This document shows positions 45,956 through 54,588 of a stretch of 64,000 nt of DNA, piece after piece. Numbering within the stretch: the first letter of the stretch is position 1; every line of letters begins with the position of its first letter. The DNA is from Pseudoalteromonas phenolica (GTDB taxonomy: Bacteria; Pseudomonadota; Gammaproteobacteria; Enterobacterales; Alteromonadaceae): contig NZ_CP013187.1 of the NCBI RefSeq assembly GCF_001444405.1, forward strand, positions 806,001 to 870,000, in the 5' to 3' direction. Made by a program: the position numbers and the translations under genes. The notes beneath the pieces are model-generated. The model was not told the origin of the DNA and ran no database searches. It was given only the letters and a program-made list of their open reading frames with translations.

Positions 45956-46156
45956 GATTTTTACCTTTTCCTTTAATTTCAAGTAAACTGAGAGTGCACT
46001 AATTATGTTGCAGATATAAGGTTACCTTGCCCCGCAATGCAAATTAGTAACTAGAGAATAATAGGTCATTATTTATTCGTCAAGCGGCTAAATGATACTT
46101 TATTAAAAGTTCATATACAAATTGTGAAGACGAATTTTTTGATTAAAATCAGTTCC

Positions 46157-46191
46157 TTTTTCAGGTTAAAGTACTACTTTAACCTGAAAAA
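46157..46191. repeat. Perfect long palindrome between the Crp/Fnr gene and the lipoprotein gene
   Basis: A 17-base perfect inverted repeat (46157-46173 with 46175-46191) around a single base. T residues lie at the 5' side and A residues at the 3' side of each strand, so it lacks the 3' T-run of an intrinsic terminator. Confidence 0.7.
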
Positions 46192-46226
46192 ATTAACACT
46201 TTTATTAAATGTGTTCTGTAACTCCA

Positions 46227-46880
46227 TTAACATGCAAAGCTTTCTACAAAATCATCCAGCGCATCAAGGTTAACAGGCTTTAATCCATCAGGGGTTCTGA
46301 CAATTAAACCTTTATCTACTAATTCGGTTACGACTCTGCGATAAGCTCGCTCTGTGGTAGCGAATCTTTCTGCTTCCGCGTTTACCGTACTATAGGCCCT
46401 TAGTAGAGTTGGGTTGCTGTTTTCTGCGCGCATTAAACAGTCTTTGGCAATATTATAGCTAAGCGGAAGTAATAGCTTATCTAAGTTTACTTTTTGGTTT
46501 TCAATAAACTTTGCCGCGATGGTTTGCGCGGTATATAAACTGAGCTCTGGTTGGTCGAGCAGCAATTGTCGCCAATGCTTAAGTTCAATGAGGTTGTACT
46601 GCACTTCGTTTAAGCAAGTTACAGTATAAGTGCAAGGGTGATTGTTGAGCGCTTCAATTTCACCGATTAAGGTGTTATTGCAGTCAAGCTGACCGAGTAA
46701 TAATCGTCTACCATTACCCACATCGTAACTAAAAGAGACTGTACCGCTTCTGACCAGAATTAATTTGCTTAATGGTTCATCTTGGTGAATCAGTATATCT
46801 TTCTTTGTATGTACAAAGGTATTACCCGCAAATTGCAGCAATTGTTCAACGAGATTGGCAGAAAAGTGGTATTGGAACAT
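46227..46880 (-). CDS. Crp/Fnr-family transcriptional regulator (YeiL-like)
   Basis: A 217-residue regulator. The N-terminal cyclic-nucleotide-binding-type barrel (about 1-120: ILIHQDEPLSKLILVRSGTVSFSYDVGNGRRLLLGQL, GEIEALNNHP) leads to a long helix and a C-terminal winged helix (TVNAEAERFATTERAYRRVVTELVDKGLIVRT). Layout and motifs recall E. coli YeiL. The conserved cAMP-binding residues of Crp are not evident, so the signal is probably different. A perfect 16-base palindrome lies 12 bases before the start codon, pointing to autoregulation. Confidence 0.85.
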   Translation of the reverse strand: MFQYHFSANLVEQLLQFAGNTFVHTKKDILIHQDEPLSKLILVRSGTVSFSYDVGNGRRLLLGQLDCNNTLIGEIEALNNHPCTYTVTCLNEVQYNLIELKHWRQLLLDQPELSLYTAQTIAAKFIENQKVNLDKLLLPLSYNIAKDCLMRAENSNPTLLRAYSTVNAEAERFATTERAYRRVVTELVDKGLIVRTPDGLKPVNLDALDDFVESFAC

Positions 46881-46892
46881 CTAAAAGGCTCT

Positions 46893-46908
46893 TAGGACAA
46901 TTGTCCTA
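46893..46908. promoter_or_regulatory. Perfect 16-base palindrome at the start of the Crp/Fnr-type gene
   Basis: TAGGACAATTGTCCTA is a perfect palindrome just upstream of the regulator start codon. Its half-site differs from the TTGAT and TGTGA half-sites of Fnr and Crp. Autoregulator binding is the natural explanation. Confidence 0.65.
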
Positions 46909-47054
46909 GTTAATCACATGTTGCGAAGATAGCATGACTTATGCCTTATGCTAAGTGGTTATTGAGTTTTTACCTTAATTTTTGCAGCCGAGGCATTTCA
47001 ATAAAATTTGATGTGGCACTTTTTGATTAAGAATGAAATTTGTTGGAGTGAACG

Positions 47055-47276
47055 ATGAGTTGGGAATATTTAGGGTATTTGGCATCAGTTTTTTTAGTCT
47101 TGTCGTTAATGATGACCAATGTGACTAAATTACGTTGGTTAAATTTAACAGGGTGTATTTGCTTTACTATTTATGGTGTGATGATCCAAGCTTGGCCAGT
47201 GGCATTTACCAATGCTTTATTAGCGATAGTGAATATTTATCATTTAATTAAGTTAGTAAAAGAGCGTAAGCAATAA
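47055..47276 (+). CDS. YgjV-family small inner-membrane protein
   Basis: A 73-residue protein with two or three membrane helices (YLGYLASVFLVLSLMMTNV and LNLTGCICFTIYGVMI, then FTNALLAIVNIYHLIKLV). The pattern fits the YgjV family (unknown function). A GGAG ribosome site lies at the right distance. It is divergent from the Crp/Fnr-type gene, sharing the region with the palindrome, so it may be a target of that regulator. Confidence 0.75.
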   Translation: MSWEYLGYLASVFLVLSLMMTNVTKLRWLNLTGCICFTIYGVMIQAWPVAFTNALLAIVNIYHLIKLVKERKQ

Positions 47277-47348
47277 CCCTTATTGCAAAACTGAGAGGCC
47301 TTAGCGTCAATAAAGTTTACTAAGGCCATTATTGAAATACCGCGCTAA

Positions 47349-48992
47349 TTACTTCTTCTCAAAACGCTTTTCACCTGCTATCCAAGTCTGCTCTACGCCA
47401 ATCTTAAAAATCTCACTTTCAGGCACAGTAAAATAATCTCTGTCGATTAATATAAAGTCTGCCCATTTGCCTTTTTCTAAACTGCCTAATTTATATTCTT
47501 GAAATGCCGCATATGCAGCATCAAGGGTAAAAGAGGTTAATGCTTGTTCTCGTGAGAGCTTTTCATCATTACGCCAACCATTCTCAGGTGCTTGCTGCTT
47601 AGACATACGTGTCACCGCAGAATAAAGCCCATCAAATGGGTTAGCAAGTTCTACAGGGAAGTCAGAGCCTGATGCAACTTTGCTACCTTGCTTGAGGAAA
47701 GTTTGCCAAGCGTAAGCGCCTTCCAACTGGTCATCGCTCAGGCGCTTCTCTGCCATATGCATATCAGAGGTGGCATGTACAGGTTGCATAGATGGAATAA
47801 TATCGAGTTGTTTAAAGCGAGGAATATCATCTGGGTGCACGATTTGTGCGTGCTCGATACGGTTTCGTAGTAACTTGCCACCAATAGTTTTAAACTGATT
47901 CTCATAACTGTCTAAAACGATGCGGTTTGCTCTGTCACCAATGGCATGGGTATGTGCGCTATAACCATGTTTAAAGGTTTTGCTCATTAAGGCTTCAAGT
48001 GCGGGTTTGTTCTCAAGCATGAGCCCTTTGTGGTTTTTTCTATCTTTATAGTCCTTGATAAGTGCGGCACCACGGCTGCCCAATGCACCATCAGCGTAAA
48101 TTTTCACACTGCGAATACTTAAAAAGTCATTTTGCTTTTTGATGACACCGGCATCTAGCATGTCATCAAGTTTTGGGCTGCTCGCCGATAGCATGGCATA
48201 AATACGAAATGGCAGTTTGTTTTGCTCTGCTAAATCTTGATATAAGCGCCAAGTATCGAAGTCAATGCCTGCGTCGTGTGCTGAGGTTATACCTAAACTA
48301 AGTAGGTGTTTTGATGCAGCGAATAAAGCGCGCTGCTTTTGTTCAATCGACTGTTTTGGAATATGTTTCAAGACTAAGTTTTCTGCTTTATCAATGAAGA
48401 TGCCAGAAGGTTTACCTGCAACTTGAATTATTTCACCACCCTCAGGTGATTGGGTTGACTTTGAAATGCCTGCTAACAGCATGGCTTTACTGTTGACCCA
48501 TATTGCATGGCCGTCAACACGAGTAAGTACAACGGGTCTATCACTAACAAACTTGTCCAAATCGGCTGCTGTTGGGAATACTTTATTATCCCATAAGGTT
48601 TGATCCCAGCCTCGGCCTACTAGCCACTTATCAGGATTGTTTTTAGCATAAGCTTGCAGCTTTTTACCAGCTGCTTCTGCTGAAGGAATACCCCTCAAAT
48701 CGAGCCTTTGCAAGTTATTACCTAGACCAATAATATGACCATGGGCATCAATTAGGCCAGGCAGTAAAGTTTTCCCTTTTCCATCAATAGCTTCAGCTTG
48801 AGGAAATTGTTTGACTGTGTCTTTATCGCCATATTTAACGACTTTACCATCTTTAAAAACGAGTGTGGAAAAGCGTTCGATTTTGCCATCAAGTGTCGGC
48901 GTGTAGCCGTTGACGTTATGAATTAAGGTTGTATGAGCTGTGCTTATTGCACTGAAGCACATACTTATGATGAGCGTGAGAGGTTTTATCAT
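47349..48992 (-). CDS. Exported amidohydrolase (YtcJ-like)
   Basis: A 547-residue metal-dependent hydrolase of the amidohydrolase superfamily. A signal peptide (about 1-19, ending AISTAHT) suggests a periplasmic location. The metal-ligand motif DAHGHIIGL (HxH, about 83-91), the catalytic-region RVDGHAIWVN, HTHAIGDRANR (second metal His) and ASGSDFPVELANPFDGL with the catalytic Asp are present. Its substrate cannot be told; relatives act on amides or N-acyl compounds. It is convergent with the YgjV-like gene. Confidence 0.87.
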   Translation of the reverse strand: MIKPLTLIISMCFSAISTAHTTLIHNVNGYTPTLDGKIERFSTLVFKDGKVVKYGDKDTVKQFPQAEAIDGKGKTLLPGLIDAHGHIIGLGNNLQRLDLRGIPSAEAAGKKLQAYAKNNPDKWLVGRGWDQTLWDNKVFPTAADLDKFVSDRPVVLTRVDGHAIWVNSKAMLLAGISKSTQSPEGGEIIQVAGKPSGIFIDKAENLVLKHIPKQSIEQKQRALFAASKHLLSLGITSAHDAGIDFDTWRLYQDLAEQNKLPFRIYAMLSASSPKLDDMLDAGVIKKQNDFLSIRSVKIYADGALGSRGAALIKDYKDRKNHKGLMLENKPALEALMSKTFKHGYSAHTHAIGDRANRIVLDSYENQFKTIGGKLLRNRIEHAQIVHPDDIPRFKQLDIIPSMQPVHATSDMHMAEKRLSDDQLEGAYAWQTFLKQGSKVASGSDFPVELANPFDGLYSAVTRMSKQQAPENGWRNDEKLSREQALTSFTLDAAYAAFQEYKLGSLEKGKWADFILIDRDYFTVPESEIFKIGVEQTWIAGEKRFEKK

Positions 48993-49172
48993 TATGTTTC
49001 TTCTTACCTGTTGATTTCAGTTTTTTAGTAATAGTGCAGAATATTTAATTCCATCGTGTTCTTTATATCAACCGTATTAAAGTTTTGCGCCATTATTGCG
49101 GTGAGTAGCTTCTCTTGTCACTATACCTATATACACATAGTTTTTAAGCTGTTTTAGTTTTGAAGGAATGCT

Positions 49173-49673
49173 ATGCAACTTTTTATGGTTTATTTGGGTG
49201 GCCGCATTTCGGGCTGTCATATTGAAATGCACGATATACGCTTTGTGATAGGTGAAAATATAGAAGCGTGTTTTGATAAGTTAAAAGCACAGTGGGTAGG
49301 TGATAAAAGCAAAGTGCATATGGATAGTTATGTGGCAGTAAAATATGTCGATGGCTATGAAATTACATTAAGTGAAACACCGTCATTACAAAGAGAAAAG
49401 TTATTCTTTGTGAATATGGGGGCGTATAGAGCAGATAGTTTAGCCGAACAACATGAGTTTATGTTGTGTGTTGCATTAACCCCTGAAGAGGCAAAACAAA
49501 AAGCGAAATCTAAGCTATTACAGGGCATGTCGCACCGACATAAAGATGACTTGTATGATGTGGATGATTGCTTTGCAGTTGATTTATTCGATACCGGTTA
49601 CAATATTCATCTAACGCCAAGTGATAAAACCCAACAGCTTGTGCCTGATTGGTTTGGTTATCACGTTTTATAA
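49173..49673 (+). CDS. DUF1543 domain protein
   Basis: A 166-residue protein matching DUF1543: MQLFMVYLGGRISGCHIEMHDIRFVIGENIE at the start and, in the second half, a related unit FMLCVALTPEEAKQKAKSKLL. Function is unknown. The second half ends with YNIHLTPSDK. A GAAGGAATG-like ribosome site precedes the start. It is followed by a terminator whose stem overlaps the end of the next, convergent gene. Confidence 0.82.
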   Translation: MQLFMVYLGGRISGCHIEMHDIRFVIGENIEACFDKLKAQWVGDKSKVHMDSYVAVKYVDGYEITLSETPSLQREKLFFVNMGAYRADSLAEQHEFMLCVALTPEEAKQKAKSKLLQGMSHRHKDDLYDVDDCFAVDLFDTGYNIHLTPSDKTQQLVPDWFGYHVL

Positions 49674-49683
49674 ATAATCTCGT

Positions 49684-49711
49684 AGAGCAAGTTAATCGTC
49701 TTGCTCTTTTT
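49684..49711 (+). terminator. Terminator of the DUF1543 gene, overlapping a convergent gene
   Basis: Stem AGAGCAAG (49684-49691) / CTTGCTCT (49700-49707) followed by TTTTTC. The right arm lies within the last codons of the small membrane-protein gene on the other strand. Confidence 0.75.
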
Positions 49712-49910
49712 CTTCTGCTTTAAAGGCCATTTTGATGGCTATGATCACAACCGCAAACATCACAAAGGGCAGTGCCGCTAAACTGTATTCAATGATGTGG
49801 CTATCTTGATAGTTGGGTTGCAAAATAAAATGACCGCCAACACAAAGCAAAATGCTGATAAAAAGCAGTGGCAGCATCATTAGTTCTTTTTTCTTTGAAT
49901 GTTTCTTCAT
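49692..49910 (-). CDS. Small membrane protein of unknown function
   Basis: A 72-residue protein with a strongly basic start (KKHSKKK), two membrane helices (LMMLPLLFISILLCVGGHFIL and YSLAALPFVMFAVVIIAIKMAF) and an acidic end (AEEKEQDD). I do not recognise the family. The ATG at 49910 follows an AAAGAG ribosome site; a TTG eight codons upstream is in frame but less likely. Confidence 0.65.
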   Translation of the reverse strand: MKKHSKKKELMMLPLLFISILLCVGGHFILQPNYQDSHIIEYSLAALPFVMFAVVIIAIKMAFKAEEKEQDD

Positions 49911-50132
49911 ATCTACTCTTTCACTTGTATTCAATCGCTTTGCGCTGTTTGGCTATTGTGCAAGCACTTAAAAAAGTCGCTTTGATCTTAAACATAAAGG
50001 TTAAATAAAAAGCGGTAATTACTAGCCGTATTTAAGCTGTGTGCATATTAGCATTGACTGTGAAATGAATAAATTTAACTTGTGCAAAAAACTGGCTCTG
50101 ATATAACCAAAGAGGTATTCATTGGGGGAGTT

Positions 50133-51239
50133 ATGAACAAAAAATTGGTTGTGGTAAAGCTGGGAACAAGTGTGTTAACAGCAGGCAAATTGCATCTAAA
50201 TAAACCAAGAATGGTTGATATTGTGCGTCAGTGTGTTGAGCTAAGAGAAAACGGCTATAAAGTAGTTATCGTTTCGAGCGGTGCCGTTGCGGCTGGACGG
50301 AGTCAACTTCCCACACCCATAGGCAACTCAGTGAGTGAAAAGCAAATGCTCGCTGCAATTGGTCAAGGCCAACTTATTCATCAGTGGCAGTCGTTGTTTG
50401 GCCTTTATGATGTGCCCGTTGCGCAAATGCTGTTGACCCGTGCCGATGTAGAGCACAGAGAACGATATCTGACTGCGAAAGATACCTTAACCCAGATTTT
50501 AAAGCATGATGTGGTTCCTATCTTTAACGAAAACGATGCAGTGGCTACGGCAGAAATAAAAGTTGGAGATAACGATAATTTATCGTCGCTGGTGGCGATA
50601 TTAGCCAATGCGGATAAGCTTATTTTACTCACTGATCAGGTTGGTTTGTTTACCGCAGATCCTCGTTCTAACCCTGATGCTGAGTTGATCACACAAATTA
50701 GTGAAATTGACGATAGCGTAAAATCTTTAGCGGGTGACTCAGGTACCTCACTTGGTACTGGCGGTATGGCAACAAAATTACAAGCGGCACAAATCGCCCA
50801 GCGTGCAGGTATTGAAACTATTATTGCAAAAGGGTCTGAAACGAATATTTTAGTTGATGTACTAAATGGTGAAGCGCTAAGCACTCGAGTATTAAAGTTT
50901 AACGCGCCACTTGAAGGTCGTAAAAAGTGGCTATTAAGTGGTCCAAAATCCACAGGTACAATTATTTGTGATTTTGGGGCGGTAGAGGCTTTAACTTGTC
51001 AAGGTGCGAGTTTATTAGCAAAAGGAATTATTGGAGTAAATGGTGTATTTACCCGAGGTGATTTAGTCACTTTAAGCGACAGTGATGGCAAGGTGTTCGC
51101 AAAAGGGTTATGCGCGTTCGATAATCAGGAACTAGAACAGATAAAAGGGCTGCACAGTCAAGATATTGCCAAACAGCTTGGCTTTGGGCTTTCTAATGTC
51201 ATTATTCATCGTGATGACTTAGTTATGTTCAATTCTTAA
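50133..51239 (+). CDS. proB: Glutamate 5-kinase
   Basis: ProB phosphorylates glutamate, the first step of proline synthesis. The 368-residue protein has the amino-acid kinase fold: VVKLGTSVLTAG, IVSSGAVAAGR, PIFNENDAVATAEIKVGDND and GTGGMATKLQAAQIAQRAGIETIIAKG, then a C-terminal PUA domain (about 275-368: GTIICDFGAVEALTCQGASLLAKGI). The ATG at 50133 has a strong GGGGGAG ribosome site. proA, often the next gene, is not adjacent. Confidence 0.95.
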   Translation: MNKKLVVVKLGTSVLTAGKLHLNKPRMVDIVRQCVELRENGYKVVIVSSGAVAAGRSQLPTPIGNSVSEKQMLAAIGQGQLIHQWQSLFGLYDVPVAQMLLTRADVEHRERYLTAKDTLTQILKHDVVPIFNENDAVATAEIKVGDNDNLSSLVAILANADKLILLTDQVGLFTADPRSNPDAELITQISEIDDSVKSLAGDSGTSLGTGGMATKLQAAQIAQRAGIETIIAKGSETNILVDVLNGEALSTRVLKFNAPLEGRKKWLLSGPKSTGTIICDFGAVEALTCQGASLLAKGIIGVNGVFTRGDLVTLSDSDGKVFAKGLCAFDNQELEQIKGLHSQDIAKQLGFGLSNVIIHRDDLVMFNS

Positions 51240-51394
51240 GCCAAAGTTTTTATTCAGCTTCTCAATGTCTTACTAGATTGACCGAGCAGCTATTTATACA
51301 CACTTTTCTTTGTAAAATGTCGAGCTTGTTATTTTTTATCAAGCTCTTTTCCAAAAAATGAATTCGTTAAGCTATCTAGAAAGTTTGGGTATTA

Positions 51395-52447
51395 GTGTTA
51401 TGCCATCTACACTTTAATAAAGTCAATTTAGCCCAAACACCTATGCAAACATCAAACTGTGGTTATGGTTTAGTTAAACAACTGGTTTCTCAAAAAAAAG
51501 AGAATGAGCTTAAACAGTGCTTTAGTTTAATTTTACAAGACCTTCTGAGCGACCGCTTTGATGCTTATTTTTTTAGTAAAAAATGCTGCCATGTAAAAGC
51601 ACAAATTGAGTTCCAGTTTACCGTACATGCATCAGGTGTGATGCACCAAGAAGAATATGATGCGTACTTAAAGTTGTTTAAGAATGCGATTCATGACTTA
51701 CCCGATCACATTAAGTTGTTAAAGCAACCGACCCGCACATTATTTTTTGCAAAGACCGACATTCATCCTCTAGGTGGTTTAATCATCACAAATAAAGCCC
51801 ATAAAGAGGGAAAAGTAATACTGACAGATAAAGAAGAGGGGCTTATTTTACACTTGCTTGATGTGTACTTTTTACAGATGCAACTGTTACATAATAGCTC
51901 CATTGACCCCTTATCTCAGCTTTTGAATAGACAGAGCTTTGAGCAAAAACTAACTGAAATAATGCATAGTGAGGGTCGTTATCAGCAAAAAAAAATAGAT
52001 CAAGAGCAGAATTGGTTCTTGGCAATTCTTGATATTGACCATTTTAAACAAGTGAATGATACCTTTGGACATGTCATTGGTGATGAAGTGATTGTGTTAG
52101 TATCACAACTCTTGAAATCTCATTTTCGTTTTGATGATTTGTTGTTTCGTTATGGTGGCGAAGAGTTTGCTATCTTATTCATGACAGACAATTCTGACCA
52201 AGCTTGGAAGGTTTTAGATAGGGCGAGAGAGTTAATCGCAAACACGCGTTTTCCTCAAGTATCAAATGTCACCATGAGCATTGGCTTTATTCAAGTCGGT
52301 GATGACTATCAGTTATCTGAATTAGTGAATAAGGCAGATATGGCACTATATTTCTCTAAGGATAACGGGCGCAATCAGGTTAGTGATTATCAGCAGCTTA
52401 ATATTGTGCAACAAGCCGTGTCGGGCAGTGATATTGAATTGTTTTAA
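51395..52447 (+). CDS. GGDEF-domain diguanylate cyclase
   Basis: A 350-residue protein. The N-terminal half (about 1-165) is a domain I do not recognise. The GGDEF domain (about 170-340) has DPLSQLLNRQSFEQ, FLAILDIDHFKQVNDTFGHVIGDEV and the active loop RYGGEEFAILF (GGEEF), so it should make c-di-GMP. The inhibitory RxxD site (RFDD) lies five residues before the GGEEF loop, as in product-inhibited enzymes. The start is uncertain: GTG at 51395, or ATG at 51443. Confidence 0.87.
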   Translation: MLCHLHFNKVNLAQTPMQTSNCGYGLVKQLVSQKKENELKQCFSLILQDLLSDRFDAYFFSKKCCHVKAQIEFQFTVHASGVMHQEEYDAYLKLFKNAIHDLPDHIKLLKQPTRTLFFAKTDIHPLGGLIITNKAHKEGKVILTDKEEGLILHLLDVYFLQMQLLHNSSIDPLSQLLNRQSFEQKLTEIMHSEGRYQQKKIDQEQNWFLAILDIDHFKQVNDTFGHVIGDEVIVLVSQLLKSHFRFDDLLFRYGGEEFAILFMTDNSDQAWKVLDRARELIANTRFPQVSNVTMSIGFIQVGDDYQLSELVNKADMALYFSKDNGRNQVSDYQQLNIVQQAVSGSDIELF

Positions 52448-52489
52448 TTTGTGATACACTCCGCGAGATTTTTAAGCGTTGGAGTTATT

Positions 52490-52855
52490 ATGAAATTTGT
52501 TCGTTGGTTTTTAGGCCGTATCATTCTTCTTTTAAACTTTATTTTCACGCCTAGAAGTAAAAAACGTGAGGCGCAAGCGCAACAACAGCTTGATGCAAAA
52601 ACGGAGAACTTTAAGCTCTATCAATTTGAGGCATGCCCATTCTGCGTAAAAGTACGTCGTGCTATCAAACGAGAAGGTTTAAAAGTGGAAACGCGCGATG
52701 CAAAAAATAACGAAGCTTATCGTCAAGAGCTTGCTGAGCAGGGTGGTAAAGTTAAAGTGCCATGTTTGCGTATCGAAGAGCAAGGTAAGGTGACTTGGAT
52801 GTATGAATCAAGTGACATCGTTGCGTTTTTGCAAGGCTTAGATAAAGCCGCTTAA
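52490..52855 (+). CDS. Membrane-anchored glutaredoxin-like protein
   Basis: A 121-residue protein. A hydrophobic N-terminal stretch (FVRWFLGRIILLLNFIFTP, about 3-21) followed by basic residues looks like an inner-membrane anchor, then a glutaredoxin fold with the redox motif CPFC in LYQFEACPFCVKVRRAIKREG, the cis-Pro motif KVKVPCLRIE and the end YESSDIVAFLQGL. A GGAG site precedes the ATG. Related proteins are usually called glutathione S-transferase N-terminal or glutaredoxin proteins. Confidence 0.83.
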   Translation: MKFVRWFLGRIILLLNFIFTPRSKKREAQAQQQLDAKTENFKLYQFEACPFCVKVRRAIKREGLKVETRDAKNNEAYRQELAEQGGKVKVPCLRIEEQGKVTWMYESSDIVAFLQGLDKAA

Positions 52856-52951
52856 AAAACTCAAAATACTAGGTAATTTTTTGTCGAATAATGGCGGGTG
52901 TGCTAGCATACCCGCCATTATTTTATTGTCTGATCAATTAAGAGAAATCAC

Positions 52952-54436
52952 ATGACTATCCGTACTCGTGTAGCTCCATCACCAACAGGTGATCCGCACT
53001 TAGGCACAGCTTATATTGCCCTTTTCAATTACTGTTTTGCTAAGCAACAAGGCGGTGAATTTGTTCTTCGTATTGAAGATACAGACCAAGTGCGTAGCAC
53101 GCCTGAATCAGAGCAAGCGATCATGGATAGCCTGCGTTGGTTAGGCCTAAACTGGGATCATGGTCCAGATGTGGGCGGTGAGTTTGGCCCATATCGTCAG
53201 TCTGAGCGCAGCGATTTGTACAAGCAATTTGCGCAGCAGCTAGTTGACGAAGGCAAAGCGTTTTATTGTTTCGCAACAGCCGAAGAACTAGACGAGATGC
53301 GTGAGCAGCAAATGGCTGAAGGTCTTCGTCCTAAGTACGATGGTCGTGGTCTGTTGTTAAGCGAAGATGAAATCAAAGCAAACCTTGAAGCGGGTAAACC
53401 TTACGTTATTCGTATGAAGATCCCAACTGAAGGTAGCTTCAAGTTTAATGACTACCTACGCGGTGAGATTGAGATCCCGTGGGAAAATGTAGATATGCAG
53501 GTGCTTTTAAAAGCAGATGGTTTCCCAACCTATTTCTTAGCGAACGTTGTTGATGACCACCATATGCAGATCAGCCATATTTTCCGTGGTGAAGAGTGGA
53601 TCAACTCAGCACCGAAGCTATTAAAGCTGTATGAAGATTTTGGTTGGGAAGCGCCTGTACTTGGTCACCTTCCATTACTTCGTAATCCTGACAAATCTAA
53701 GCTGTCAAAACGTAAGAACCCGACGTCGATTAACTACTACAAAGAAATGGGCTTCTTGCCAGAAGCACTGCTTAACTATTTAGGCCGTATGGGTTGGTCA
53801 ATGCCTGATGAGCGTGAAAAGTTCACTCTGGCTGAAATGATCGAGCACTTCGACATGAAGCGTGTATCGCTTGGCGGTCCAATTTTTGATATCGACAAAC
53901 TAAACTGGTTAAACGGTCTTTGGATCCGCGAAAATCTATCTGACGAAGAACTGATTCAGCGCTTTGTTGATTGGAAGTTCAACGGTGAGACGTTATCACG
54001 CATTTTACCTCAAGCAAAAACGCGTATTAACAAGCTGTCAGACTTAGTGGACCTTGCAGGTCATTTTGTGGGTGGTATTCCAGAATATGACCCTGAGCTA
54101 TTAACCGCGGGCAAAGCGGAAGAGGACGTTGTACGTCAGGCACTTCAATTCTTTATTTGGGAACTAGAAACGCTTCGTAGCTGGACAAAAGATGAAATTT
54201 TCGCGATTGCGAAAGCAGTAGCAACGCATCACGAGTTGAAGATTAAAGATTTCTTAGAGCCAATCTTTGTTGCCATCACAGGTAAAACGTCTTCAACGTC
54301 GGTTGTAGATGCAATGGAAATCTTAGGTTCAGATCTGTCTCGTGCACGTTTACGTGTGGCACTTGAGCACATTGGTGTATCTAAGAAGCAAGCTAAGAAG
54401 TTAGAAAAAGCATATCGCGACTACCCAAAAGCGTAG
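52952..54436 (+). CDS. gltX: Glutamyl-tRNA synthetase
   Basis: GltX charges tRNA-Glu. The 494-residue class I synthetase opens with RVAPSPTGDPHLGTAYIALFNYCFA (HIGH-like motif) and has the KMSKS-like loop DKSKLSKRKNPTSINYYKE (about 248-266) and the family stretch HIFRGEEWINSAPKLLKLYEDFGW. Length and ending are normal. It is flanked by terminators, so it is probably transcribed alone. Confidence 0.96.
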   Translation: MTIRTRVAPSPTGDPHLGTAYIALFNYCFAKQQGGEFVLRIEDTDQVRSTPESEQAIMDSLRWLGLNWDHGPDVGGEFGPYRQSERSDLYKQFAQQLVDEGKAFYCFATAEELDEMREQQMAEGLRPKYDGRGLLLSEDEIKANLEAGKPYVIRMKIPTEGSFKFNDYLRGEIEIPWENVDMQVLLKADGFPTYFLANVVDDHHMQISHIFRGEEWINSAPKLLKLYEDFGWEAPVLGHLPLLRNPDKSKLSKRKNPTSINYYKEMGFLPEALLNYLGRMGWSMPDEREKFTLAEMIEHFDMKRVSLGGPIFDIDKLNWLNGLWIRENLSDEELIQRFVDWKFNGETLSRILPQAKTRINKLSDLVDLAGHFVGGIPEYDPELLTAGKAEEDVVRQALQFFIWELETLRSWTKDEIFAIAKAVATHHELKIKDFLEPIFVAITGKTSSTSVVDAMEILGSDLSRARLRVALEHIGVSKKQAKKLEKAYRDYPKA

Positions 54437-54462
54437 GCTAATATATTGATTTTAAGCTATTT

Positions 54463-54494
54463 AAAGGCCACTTTATTTCAAAGTGGCTTTTCTA
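54463..54494 (+). terminator. Intrinsic terminator after gltX
   Basis: Stem GCCACTTT / AAAGTGGC with a five-base loop, followed by TTTTCTATT. Confidence 0.88.
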
Positions 54495-54588
54495 TTGGTG
54501 CATTTTTGCCAATTTCACAACAGATACGACCTCTCTAACAATTTATTCTGCTAATATAGCCCGTCCTTAAAGTTGTGGAACTAGATGT

